A stretch of DNA of 64,000 nucleotides from Sphingopyxis sp. PAMC25046 (GTDB lineage Bacteria > Pseudomonadota > Alphaproteobacteria > Sphingomonadales > Sphingomonadaceae). The DNA lies in the NCBI RefSeq assembly GCF_004795895.1, contig NZ_CP039250.1, forward strand, positions 3,534,001 to 3,598,000. The letters run 5' to 3'. A model generated the notes under the pieces. That model ran no database searches, was not told the DNA's origin, and worked only from the letters and a program-made list of their open reading frames with translations. Shown piece after piece: positions 20,378-28,103 of this stretch (its first letter is position 1; every line of letters begins with the position of its first letter). The position numbers were made by a program, and so were the translations under genes.

Positions 20378-22048
20378 ATGGCAATGAGGCAACAGAGCTT
20401 ACGCCCAACCTCGACGCGGCGCTGGATCCTGCGAATTCTTGTCTCGCTCCTTCTGGCAGCTGCGTTACTGTGGCTGACCTCCAAACCGCAAATCGAAGCC
20501 GATTCCCGCCCGGCCCTATCGGACGGTGCCCCCGCAGATGCACGTGGCGCAGCCGCTTTCCTGGGCGCGGGTTTCGGTGGCATCTCGATGGAATCGCTCG
20601 ACTCCAGTGCTATTCCCTGGCGGCTTGCAACCGCTGCCTTGGTGCTTGACGAACGCCGCCGGGACCCGTCCGCCGCCATCGACGGGGCAACCGTGCGCCG
20701 CATCTTGAAGCGCTTCGGGTTCCTCTATCCCGCAACGATCGGCAACCTTCCCGCGGGACTTCGCCCGCGCGGGGGCGAGATGCCGCTGGGCATCACGCAC
20801 GGCGCCATCGCGCCGATCGGCGGCACCAGGGTGGAAGTCGCCAACCTCGGGTGCGCGGCCTGCCATGCCGGCGTGACCTATGATGAAACGGGCGCCCCCC
20901 GACCCGACCGGGCGTGGCTGGGCGCGCCCAACAGTTCGATCGACCTTGAGGCCTATACGCAGGCGATATTCGACGCGACGCGCCGACACATCGGGTCCGA
21001 AGAGCTGCTGACCACCGCCGCGACGCTCTACCCCGAGATGGGATGGCGCGAGCGGCAGAGCCTGCGCTGGCTGGTCATTCCGCTTGCGAAGCGACGGCTT
21101 GCCGCGCTGGAGGGTCAAGAGCGACCTTTGCCCTTTCCCAACGGATCGCCCGGCAGCACCAACGGCGTAGCAGCGCTCAAGCACGCGCTTGGTACGCCGC
21201 TTGCCGAAGGTGGGCCGGGCGATGACGGAATTGTTTCGGTGCCCGAGCTAGGCGGCCGGGAGTGGCGCAGCGCGCTGCTCGCCGACGGAGCCTATGCGCT
21301 GCCCGGCGTAAAGCCGGGCGCGACCGTCGAGGCCGACCTGACCGCCGAAAGACTGCGCGAGCTGGCTGCGATCACCAGCTTCTTCACGGTTCCGAGCATG
21401 GGTGTCCACCCCGACCGGGCGCAGCAAAGCATCGGGGATGCCGAAGCGGTTTTCGCTTGGCTGCGAACCTATCGACCGCAGCCCTTCCCCGGAGCAATCG
21501 ATCATGCGGCGGCGCGGCGCGGCGCGGCGGTTTACCGGGCGCAATGCGCCGCGTGTCACGGCGATTACACGATGAACGAAGACGCAGCACCGCAACTCGT
21601 GCGCTTCCCCAACTGGATCGGCGATGTCGGAACCGACCCGCTGCGCGCGCGCCTGTTCGATGCCGGGCTCCGAAAGGCTGTCGGCAATACCGGGTATCGC
21701 AAGCTGATCGCCGTGAAGACGGGACGGGGATATGCGGCGCCGCCGCTGGCCGGTCTCTGGTCCTCCGCACCCTATTTGCATAATGGTTCGGTCACAAGCC
21801 TTGGCGCGCTGCTCGACCCGGCACGGCGTCAGGCGCGTTTCCTCGTCGGAGGACATGCGCTCGATTTCGAAAGCGTCGGACTCCGTCTGGGCCCCGTCGG
21901 CGCATATCCCGACGGTTACCGCCCCTTTTCGACACCGCAGTGGACTGACACGACGCAGCCCGGACGCGGCAATGAAGGACACCTGTTCGGAGCCGGACTG
22001 ACGGCTGCCGACCGGCAAGCGCTCATCGAATTTCTGAAGCAGCTCTAG
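20378..22048 (+). CDS. Membrane-anchored dihaem cytochrome c, RoxA/MauG-like
   Basis: About 556 residues with an N-terminal membrane helix (WILRILVSLLLAAALLWLT). Two CAACH haem-binding motifs lie at about residues 159-163 and 390-394. YLHNGSV and a C-terminal GHLFGAGLTAADRQALIEFL are shared with the dihaem oxygenase/peroxidase group that includes RoxA and MauG-like proteins; this comparison is from memory of motifs. The reaction cannot be fixed. The ATG at 20378 is the likeliest start; a TTG at 20345 is weaker. It converges with the nitroreductase gene and the two stop codons share a CTAG. Confidence 0.75.
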   Translation: MAMRQQSLRPTSTRRWILRILVSLLLAAALLWLTSKPQIEADSRPALSDGAPADARGAAAFLGAGFGGISMESLDSSAIPWRLATAALVLDERRRDPSAAIDGATVRRILKRFGFLYPATIGNLPAGLRPRGGEMPLGITHGAIAPIGGTRVEVANLGCAACHAGVTYDETGAPRPDRAWLGAPNSSIDLEAYTQAIFDATRRHIGSEELLTTAATLYPEMGWRERQSLRWLVIPLAKRRLAALEGQERPLPFPNGSPGSTNGVAALKHALGTPLAEGGPGDDGIVSVPELGGREWRSALLADGAYALPGVKPGATVEADLTAERLRELAAITSFFTVPSMGVHPDRAQQSIGDAEAVFAWLRTYRPQPFPGAIDHAAARRGAAVYRAQCAACHGDYTMNEDAAPQLVRFPNWIGDVGTDPLRARLFDAGLRKAVGNTGYRKLIAVKTGRGYAAPPLAGLWSSAPYLHNGSVTSLGALLDPARRQARFLVGGHALDFESVGLRLGPVGAYPDGYRPFSTPQWTDTTQPGRGNEGHLFGAGLTAADRQALIEFLKQL

Positions 22049-23022
22049 AACAGGACAGCGTCGATCGGCAGACGGGCCCGGGCAAAGCCCGGTCCCGAGC
22101 GCCGGCCGACGCGAAAGGCGCTGACCAGCCGCCGTCCGGCGGCGATGCCATGGGTTGAGGCGACGTGCGATGCCGCCCGCGGATCATCGGCCAGCGCGGC
22201 GAGCACCGCCGCACCCATCCCTGCCCGCTCGATGCCGAGCCACAAGCGGAGAAAATGTCGGCCGCTTTCGAAAGGCGCTTCGACGACAGGGCGGTGGAAC
22301 AGGACGACGGCGGCGGCCGCAGCCACCTTGGCACCCTCTGCCAGCAGCGCTGGTGCAACGCGCAGGCGATCGAGCGGGCTGAAAAGCGGTCCCAGGACCA
22401 GTTTCGCGCCGATCGCCTCGACCGGCGACAATGCCATCGCTTCGGCATTCAGCCCGTCGCGCGCCCAACAGGGGTGACACCGCCGCAGCCGCATCCAGCC
22501 AAGCAGCTCGCCGCGAAAGGCGCCGTCGCGCATGAAACCATAGCTGGCGGCGTCGAATTCCCGTCCGAGCAGGGCAAGCGCGTCGGGTGCCGTGACGACG
22601 GTCGCATCGGCGCCGGCGAACTGCTGTACCGCCTCCCGATCGGCCTTCGTCGGAACGAGGAAATTTCCGCGCCAGGATGCCCGTTTACCGAGCCACCCGG
22701 CCAGCGGGTCGACGTCCGCGCCGCGATCGAACCGATATCGTGCGATAGCCCGCAGCCCGTCGCCGAGGTCCGGAAGGCCCGTTCGTTCCTCGAGAACATG
22801 CCAACCCTCGCGCGAAGCTGCGATCCGCAACGCTTCAGCAGCGGCGCCCAGACTGATGGCGGCATCGTTGCCGGTCGGATCACCGACCGCCAGCCGGCGC
22901 GACAGATCTTCGGCGAGCAACAGCGAATGGTCCTCGATCCGCCAGCGCGCGGGTTGGACATTGTGAACACTCGGTGCCGTGATCGCGTCTTCGACCAGCC
23001 GTCGCAATATCGCTTTGGTCAT
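22045..23022 (-). CDS. Acg-type nitroreductase-like flavoprotein
   Basis: A 325-residue protein of the nitroreductase superfamily, Acg branch. The N-terminal APSVHNVQPARW is the usual FMN-phosphate-binding start, followed by LLLAEDLSRRLAVGDPTG and the AISLGAAAEALRIAA helix. Members bind FMN, and some mycobacterial ones sequester rather than reduce. Here it is the last gene of the five-gene unit and its ATG overlaps the stop of the preceding GNAT gene (ATGA). Mycobacterium MoeY (Rv1355c) joins a ThiF-like and a nitroreductase-like domain in one protein, as I recall, which would fit a shared pathway. The reaction is unknown. Confidence 0.78.
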   Translation of the reverse strand: MTKAILRRLVEDAITAPSVHNVQPARWRIEDHSLLLAEDLSRRLAVGDPTGNDAAISLGAAAEALRIAASREGWHVLEERTGLPDLGDGLRAIARYRFDRGADVDPLAGWLGKRASWRGNFLVPTKADREAVQQFAGADATVVTAPDALALLGREFDAASYGFMRDGAFRGELLGWMRLRRCHPCWARDGLNAEAMALSPVEAIGAKLVLGPLFSPLDRLRVAPALLAEGAKVAAAAAVVLFHRPVVEAPFESGRHFLRLWLGIERAGMGAAVLAALADDPRAASHVASTHGIAAGRRLVSAFRVGRRSGPGFARARLPIDAVLF

Positions 23023-24113
23023 GCGAGCGTCTTTCGGAACAGGTGCAACTGGTGAAGAGGTTCCGCGCCCAGCTTCTCCATCTGGCGCAGGCTTGCCGCA
23101 TTTTCGTCGGCGATCCAGGTGATGCCCAGCTGCCTGTAACCAGCAGCGCGCAGCTGGCGGATCGTGCGCGCGAGCATCGCGCCCATCAAGCCGCGACCGT
23201 GCCGATCGCGCACGATCGAATAGAAGATGATGACAGCGCGGCGACGGCGAAAACGGAATCGCAGGAAATGCCATAGGGTGAGCATCCCGATGCGCGAACG
23301 GGTCGCGCGCAGAAAGCCATTGAGGTCGGGGATACAGATGATCGTGCCCACCGGCCGGCCATCCTCCATCAGCACCGATGACAGGCGCGGGTCGAGAATT
23401 GCGCTCATTTCGCCCGCCTGGAACGCGAACTCTTCCTCCGTCAACGGCACGAACATCGGATTCTGCGCGAACCCGTCGTTGAGCACCGCCCGCGCATCCT
23501 CCATGCGCGCCGGAAAGCTGCGCCGCTCGATCGGGGCAAAGCTGTAACCGCCGCTCGCGACCGGCTCCTCCGACGGCGGTTTGGCGCGTCCAAGGTCGAG
23601 CTCGAACGTCGTCATCGGAAAAAAGGGTTCGAACCCGTTCGCCATCAGCAGTCGGGGCAGATGCGGCGGCCCGATGACCATGTCGGTATATCCGCGCCGC
23701 GAGAAGCCGCCGGTCATCACCCCGCATTGCTGCATGGCCGTAAGATTGAAGTTTCCGACCAGTTCGGAAAGGCCGTGCCTTCGCGCAAAATCCTGCGCCG
23801 CGTCCAACAGCGCGGCCGCGGCTTCGGCGTCGTCGGCGCAGTCGAAGAAGCCGAATTGCGCGCGCTTCCACCCATGGGCCGCATTCGACTGGCCATGCAC
23901 ATGCGCGACGATCCGCCCTATCGGACGCCCGTCGCGATGCGCCGTCCAGAATGTGAACGGATTTCCGGCAGTCCACAACGGGTTCTTCGCCGCTTCGAGC
24001 ATGCGGAAAATGTCGCCCTTCATCGGCGAAACATAGCCGACAGCGTCATCATAGGCGTTGAAAGGCGCGTCGAAAAAGGCCCGTGCATCGCCCGAACGAA
24101 GCTCGATCGTCAT
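23019..24113 (-). CDS. Tandem GNAT-domain protein (YghO-like)
   Basis: A 364-residue protein. The N-terminal half has a FWTAHRDGRPIGRIVAH core, a GFFDCADDAEAAAALLDAA stretch and an LVGNFNLTAMQQCGVM motif, a pattern I associate with YghO-like proteins. The C-terminal half has a second GNAT-like acetyl-CoA-binding region: VRDRHGRGLMGAMLARTIRQ, then WIADENAASLRQMEKLG. So two GNAT folds probably sit in tandem. The acyl acceptor is unknown. The start and stop overlap both neighbours by 4 nt, so it is translationally coupled to the membrane-protein gene before it and the nitroreductase after it. Confidence 0.75.
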   Translation of the reverse strand: MTIELRSGDARAFFDAPFNAYDDAVGYVSPMKGDIFRMLEAAKNPLWTAGNPFTFWTAHRDGRPIGRIVAHVHGQSNAAHGWKRAQFGFFDCADDAEAAAALLDAAQDFARRHGLSELVGNFNLTAMQQCGVMTGGFSRRGYTDMVIGPPHLPRLLMANGFEPFFPMTTFELDLGRAKPPSEEPVASGGYSFAPIERRSFPARMEDARAVLNDGFAQNPMFVPLTEEEFAFQAGEMSAILDPRLSSVLMEDGRPVGTIICIPDLNGFLRATRSRIGMLTLWHFLRFRFRRRRAVIIFYSIVRDRHGRGLMGAMLARTIRQLRAAGYRQLGITWIADENAASLRQMEKLGAEPLHQLHLFRKTLA

Positions 24114-25249
24114 GCCGCCCCCTCCAGCAACCTTGCCGCGAGTTCGAGTTCTTCGTCGAGCGCGGCTTCGGATAGGCCCCCGGCAGAAACGGCGAGAAAA
24201 CGCGGCGGCCGTTGCGACAGGCGGATCAGGTGGCTTGCGGCATAATGGCCGAGCAGATCAGCGGCGGCATCCGCGAATGCGGGGTCGTCAGGCACGAGCC
24301 CGCCGTTGATCAGGCGATGCTCGGCAAGCTGTTCGATCACCGCTGGCGGATAGTCCGACAAGGCATCGCCTTCGACCAGCACGCCGCGATCGAGCAGCGG
24401 GTGTGCCGCAAGCATCGCACTGCGGCAATGCTCGACCCCTACCAGCGCCGAAACGAGACCATCTCGTGCTTCATCATCCCGGGCGAAACGCTCGATCAGC
24501 AGCAACAACGCCGCGCCCGCGGTCGCGCAGACTACGATCGGCAGCATTTCGATCCCGCGGCCGGACGGCTCCAGCAGCGCCAGCGCGACGATGCCACCCC
24601 CGCCGAGCGCGAGGAGCAGGTCACCGAACAGCTGACGCGGCCGTCCCTCGGCCGCCACGAGCCGCGACGTCGCGAGGATCAGGATCAGCACCGCAAACGC
24701 GCCGCCGCGAACCGAGAGTTGGGGAAACAGTCGCTGAAAATCGGTCAGGACGAGCGGCATCGCGAGCAGCAGCGCGATAACGAAAAGATCGGCGGCGCGC
24801 CGCTCCGACAACGAAAGCTCGCCGCGACTGCGCACCAGCATGACGATCACCGTGACCATCGCCAGCATCTGGAAAGCGGCGAGCGCCGCGATCGCGGCGC
24901 CGCTCCATACCAGCCCGAAGGTGACCGCAAGAACCGAGAAGCCGATCGCTCCGACGAGCGCAGCCAGTTTGGCGGCGCGTGGTGCATGGCGGCGAACAAG
25001 CTCTTCGACCAGGCGCAGCATGGCGACAGGCAGCCACGCGGCGGCGATCATCACGAGCGAGGCGACCGGCGGCACCATCCACGCGGCGTATACCAGTCGC
25101 AGCAAGAGGAGCGTCCCGACCAGTCCGTACACCAGCCGCAGCCGCGCCGCGACGGGCGAACGCCGCGCAGCCGCCGCGATCCCCCGCCGCGCGACAAGCA
25201 CCGCAGCGAGCGCAATGAGCGTCAACAGGATCGTAGGCGACAGGGTCAC
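24110..25249 (-). CDS. Multi-pass membrane protein with a C-terminal cytosolic domain, function unknown
   Basis: A 379-residue protein starting at a GTG that overlaps the ThiF stop (GTGA). About nine hydrophobic segments occupy the first 245 residues or so, for example LSPTILLTLIALAAVLVA, LVYGLVGTLLLLRLVYAAW and IVVCATAGAALLLLIE. The remaining part, about 130 residues, is soluble and acidic (LIERFARDDEARDGLVSAL onward), with a leucine-rich end. I do not recognise the family. Being between an adenylyltransferase and an acetyltransferase gene suggests it transports, anchors or acts on the product, but that is inference. Confidence 0.6.
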   Translation of the reverse strand: MTLSPTILLTLIALAAVLVARRGIAAAARRSPVAARLRLVYGLVGTLLLLRLVYAAWMVPPVASLVMIAAAWLPVAMLRLVEELVRRHAPRAAKLAALVGAIGFSVLAVTFGLVWSGAAIAALAAFQMLAMVTVIVMLVRSRGELSLSERRAADLFVIALLLAMPLVLTDFQRLFPQLSVRGGAFAVLILILATSRLVAAEGRPRQLFGDLLLALGGGGIVALALLEPSGRGIEMLPIVVCATAGAALLLLIERFARDDEARDGLVSALVGVEHCRSAMLAAHPLLDRGVLVEGDALSDYPPAVIEQLAEHRLINGGLVPDDPAFADAAADLLGHYAASHLIRLSQRPPRFLAVSAGGLSEAALDEELELAARLLEGAA

Positions 25250-26118
25250 GCCATCAGTTTTTTCATGAAGCGCCGCACGAGGGCGCGCTTGACCGCGGCG
25301 ATCGGCGCCGCCAACGGTCGCTCCACCTTTCCCGTATGGGCATTGAAGAAATAGCCCCGATAATCGGGCCCTCCCGGGCGGCCCAGGATAACGCGGACCG
25401 CCTCTTCGGCCATCATCGTTCCGGCCATCGTGACCATCGTCGAGAAAGAAAAGCGCGAGCGTTTGCCCTGTGCCACTTCCGCTGCAACATCGAGGTCGAC
25501 ATATTTGTGGCTGCTGCTGTGCGTCAGCACATATTCTATTTCGAGCATCAGGCATTCGACTGCCATGTTGCGGTCGATATCGGTCCAAGCGACGCCACGC
25601 GTTGGATAGCCGAGCCGGTCCTCGATCCGCGGATCGTCGGGCCGCACCACGGTGACCGACGGCAATGGCGACGCATAGGCGTCGATCAACGCCCGGCGAT
25701 GTTCGCGCGCCTTGCGGTAAAGCTGTGCCCCCGCCGCGGCATCGTCGGTGCCATTGATCGCGACCGCCACCGACGGCAGTATCCGGTCGAGTTCATCGAC
25801 CCACGCACCGTTCAGCGCTTCGATATCGAGGCCGGGGTTGATTTCCAGCGCCAGATCGCGGGCCGCCTCGACTTTCGGGCGGCCGATGGTGTCGGCGCGG
25901 CTGAAAAGTTGGCGGTTGAGGTTCGACACCTCGAAGACATCGATATCCGCGATGATAAAGCTGCCGACCCCCGCGCGAACAAGTGCCATGAAAGCAGCGC
26001 CGCCCATGCCGCCAACACCGGGGATGAACACGCGCGCGTCGCGCAGCCTTTCCTGCTCGGCCCGGGTCACGAAACCGCGATTGCGCGTGGTCATTTCGCC
26101 ATAGTCAAAATCACTCAT
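25246..26118 (-). CDS. ThiF/E1-like adenylyltransferase
   Basis: A 290-residue protein of the E1/ThiF/MoeB superfamily, which adenylates a carboxylate using ATP. The nucleotide loop GVGGMGG is at 34-40, the acidic strand end DID at 58-60, and EVSNLNRQ at 63-70 supplies the family's conserved Asn and Arg; Lys82 follows. NGTDD later matches the second conserved acidic site. There is no CxxC zinc pair, and the only cysteine (in VECLMLE) is not at an obvious thioester site. It therefore probably adenylates without forming a thioester or sulfur carrier. The start is fixed by the 4-nt overlap with the preceding gene. Confidence 0.85.
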   Translation of the reverse strand: MSDFDYGEMTTRNRGFVTRAEQERLRDARVFIPGVGGMGGAAFMALVRAGVGSFIIADIDVFEVSNLNRQLFSRADTIGRPKVEAARDLALEINPGLDIEALNGAWVDELDRILPSVAVAINGTDDAAAGAQLYRKAREHRRALIDAYASPLPSVTVVRPDDPRIEDRLGYPTRGVAWTDIDRNMAVECLMLEIEYVLTHSSSHKYVDLDVAAEVAQGKRSRFSFSTMVTMAGTMMAEEAVRVILGRPGGPDYRGYFFNAHTGKVERPLAAPIAAVKRALVRRFMKKLMA

Positions 26119-27056
26119 CGGGCCGGCCTCAAACGTCCTAAATGCGTGCTCGCATCGAGCCATTGGATCAGCGGGGCGACGACGGCGCCGGTGGCGAGCA
26201 CCAGCGCTTGCACGGCAAGCTGCGGCAAGGCGCTGCGCGGAACGCTGCGCGACAGGAAGCGCTGTCCGGCGCCAAGATCGATGGCGCCGATCTGCAAAAC
26301 ATCGTCGCCACGGCCATAATCGAGCTCGCGCCGGCAATATTCGTTATAGCGTTCGACCCGGTGCTTCGCCGCGACATCGAAGCTCTTCTTCAGATTGTCC
26401 GAACCGCCGGTATAGGCGTCGGTGATGATCTGCCGGTCGGGATCGAACCCGGCGTCGTCGCCGACACCGAAAGCGGCGCGGTGCCGTTTCATGATCTGAT
26501 GTGCCAGATGGCGATGTGCGAAGCTCTGCCGCGTTGCGTCCTGGGCGGGGAACACATTGCTGAAGGTTTCGGCGACCATGCCGACGACCGCCGGCACCTG
26601 CGTCACGCTGCTGACCCACAGTGGTCGAAGTCCGCCGCGGAGGAACAGGGCAAAGCAGGTGAGACCATAGAGTATCCACGACAGGCCGCCGCTACGTTCC
26701 GAAGGGTCGACCATGACGAGGCCGAGGTGCAGGACATGCTCGTCGCGCCCGGCGCGTTTGACCGCCAGCTGGGGCATCGCGTTGAAGGCGACCGGCGCGC
26801 CGTCGGCGCTGCGGCATACCAAGGTGATAACGCAGCGCGACCACGCGTCGGTCCGGGGGTCGAAGAGGCCGTAATCGAGATCCTGTCCCGCCAGACACGC
26901 GCGCACAACGGTGCGGCATTGCGCAACCAGCCGGTCGAGCTCCGCCGGCGCCAGGAACTCGCCGGGTCGTTCGTAGATATTGACGACATGCTCGGGCGAT
27001 GCCCGGAACTGCAGTCTCAATTGTTTGTGCCGAAATGCCGCCAACAGAATATTCAT
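26115..27056 (-). CDS. GNAT-like protein, first gene of a five-gene unit
   Basis: A 313-residue protein starting MNILLAAFRHKQ, with AAGGGGC just upstream of the ATG. The middle holds HLGLVMVDPSERSGGLSWILYGL, which resembles the acetyl-CoA-binding motif of GNAT enzymes, and a hydrophobic FALFL segment. The C-terminus is basic (ASTHLGRLRPAR). I do not recognise a named family, so acyltransferase is a moderate inference. The stop overlaps the ThiF start (ATGA). About 130 nt separate it from sodC, enough for a promoter, but no clear one is visible. Confidence 0.6.
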   Translation of the reverse strand: MNILLAAFRHKQLRLQFRASPEHVVNIYERPGEFLAPAELDRLVAQCRTVVRACLAGQDLDYGLFDPRTDAWSRCVITLVCRSADGAPVAFNAMPQLAVKRAGRDEHVLHLGLVMVDPSERSGGLSWILYGLTCFALFLRGGLRPLWVSSVTQVPAVVGMVAETFSNVFPAQDATRQSFAHRHLAHQIMKRHRAAFGVGDDAGFDPDRQIITDAYTGGSDNLKKSFDVAAKHRVERYNEYCRRELDYGRGDDVLQIGAIDLGAGQRFLSRSVPRSALPQLAVQALVLATGAVVAPLIQWLDASTHLGRLRPAR

Positions 27057-27186
27057 CCGCCCCTTCCCGGCCAATCAGGCGGACTGTAACATCAGTTGGT
27101 TAACATGCCATAGCGCAGCTGGCGCAGGTCGGATTCCCCGACGGAGGATTAGCGGCGATTCGCTTGCGAGCAAGACCGCCGAGCCG

Positions 27187-27765
27187 TCAGCCAGTCTTGA
27201 ATATACCGCAAGCGATTCGGTCGCCGCTATTGCCCGACGGATCGGTCTTCTGATCGTCGACCGACGCGTGGATCACCATGGCCGAGCCATCGCTGTCGAG
27301 CAGACCTTCGAAGGTCGCGCCCTGCAACTCGTACGAAAGCGTGCCGCGCCCGTCTTCGCCGACAACCAGATTGGGCATGTCGCCGGCATGCTGCCCTGCC
27401 GGGTCTTCCAGTCCGTGCTTCGCATCGGTGGGATTCCAATGACCTCCGGCGCTCTCGAATTTGGGAGCGTCGCATTTGCCCGTCATATGCACATGGACCC
27501 CGTGCTGACCCGGCGGCAACCCTTCGACCTGAAGCGCCAGCTTGACGCGCCCGTCAACCATTGTTGCGGTCGCCTGTCCGGCAAGCTCGCCCCCGGCGGT
27601 CCGGAGGATCGCCGCGGCACTTTCTACCGTCGTTCCATCGCCGCCGGACCCGGCCTCTCCTTCTTTCGATACCGTCGGGTCGGGCGCCTGCGTCGAAGTT
27701 TCAGGCGCGTCGCAACCAGCCAGAACGGCGGAAATCGCGACAGTCATCAAGTAGAGCTTGTTCAT
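27187..27765 (-). CDS. sodC: Superoxide dismutase [Cu-Zn], lipoprotein form
   Basis: Removes superoxide in the periplasm. The protein of about 192 residues starts with a lipoprotein signal ending in LAGC (Cys18), followed by an acidic Gly/Ser-rich linker. The metal ligands are visible: HVH, GGHWNP, a histidine and aspartate in HAGDMPN, and the histidine in MVIHAS. A disulfide pair is expected between the Cys of KCDAPKF and that of RIACGIF. The ATG at 27765 has AGGCCT upstream. It is transcribed toward the five-gene unit, but the 130-nt gap suggests separate units. Confidence 0.93.
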   Translation of the reverse strand: MNKLYLMTVAISAVLAGCDAPETSTQAPDPTVSKEGEAGSGGDGTTVESAAAILRTAGGELAGQATATMVDGRVKLALQVEGLPPGQHGVHVHMTGKCDAPKFESAGGHWNPTDAKHGLEDPAGQHAGDMPNLVVGEDGRGTLSYELQGATFEGLLDSDGSAMVIHASVDDQKTDPSGNSGDRIACGIFKTG

Positions 27766-28103
27766 CAAAGGCCTCCGTTGCCATGTCACATACTAAGCAA
27801 ACCGCCCGGGGGCTCCAATGTTCCGCGACAGCCGTTAACTGGCCAGCGCGGATCAGCGGCCAACGCTCTCGGCCGGGCCGGGATCGCCCGCTTCGGTATC
27901 CCGATGTTGAACGTCCACCAGACCGCGATGCCGATGTGCAGGCATCGCCGGGCCGAGCGAACCTCCCTCCGGTCCGTTATGTGTTCAGACACTGGAACTG
28001 AAGGCGGTCGACGATTATCAGGCTTGCAACTTCCTTTCCGTTCGCCCGCCAGAAAACTGCGCGCTCATGCAGTCGAGGACCAGCCAGGGATCGCCGAAGC
28101 CCC
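27766..28103. other. Divergent intergenic region between sodC and the MBL gene
   Basis: About 340 nt with no convincing coding sequence on either strand. It should hold the promoters of both flanking genes. I see no strong sigma-70 boxes and no clear operator. Nothing more can be supported. Confidence 0.4.

Noticed and set aside
22045..27056. A ubiquitin-like conjugation or CBASS-like defence system
   Set aside because: There is a ThiF-like gene, but no ubiquitin-like protein, E2, JAB protease or nucleotidyltransferase nearby.
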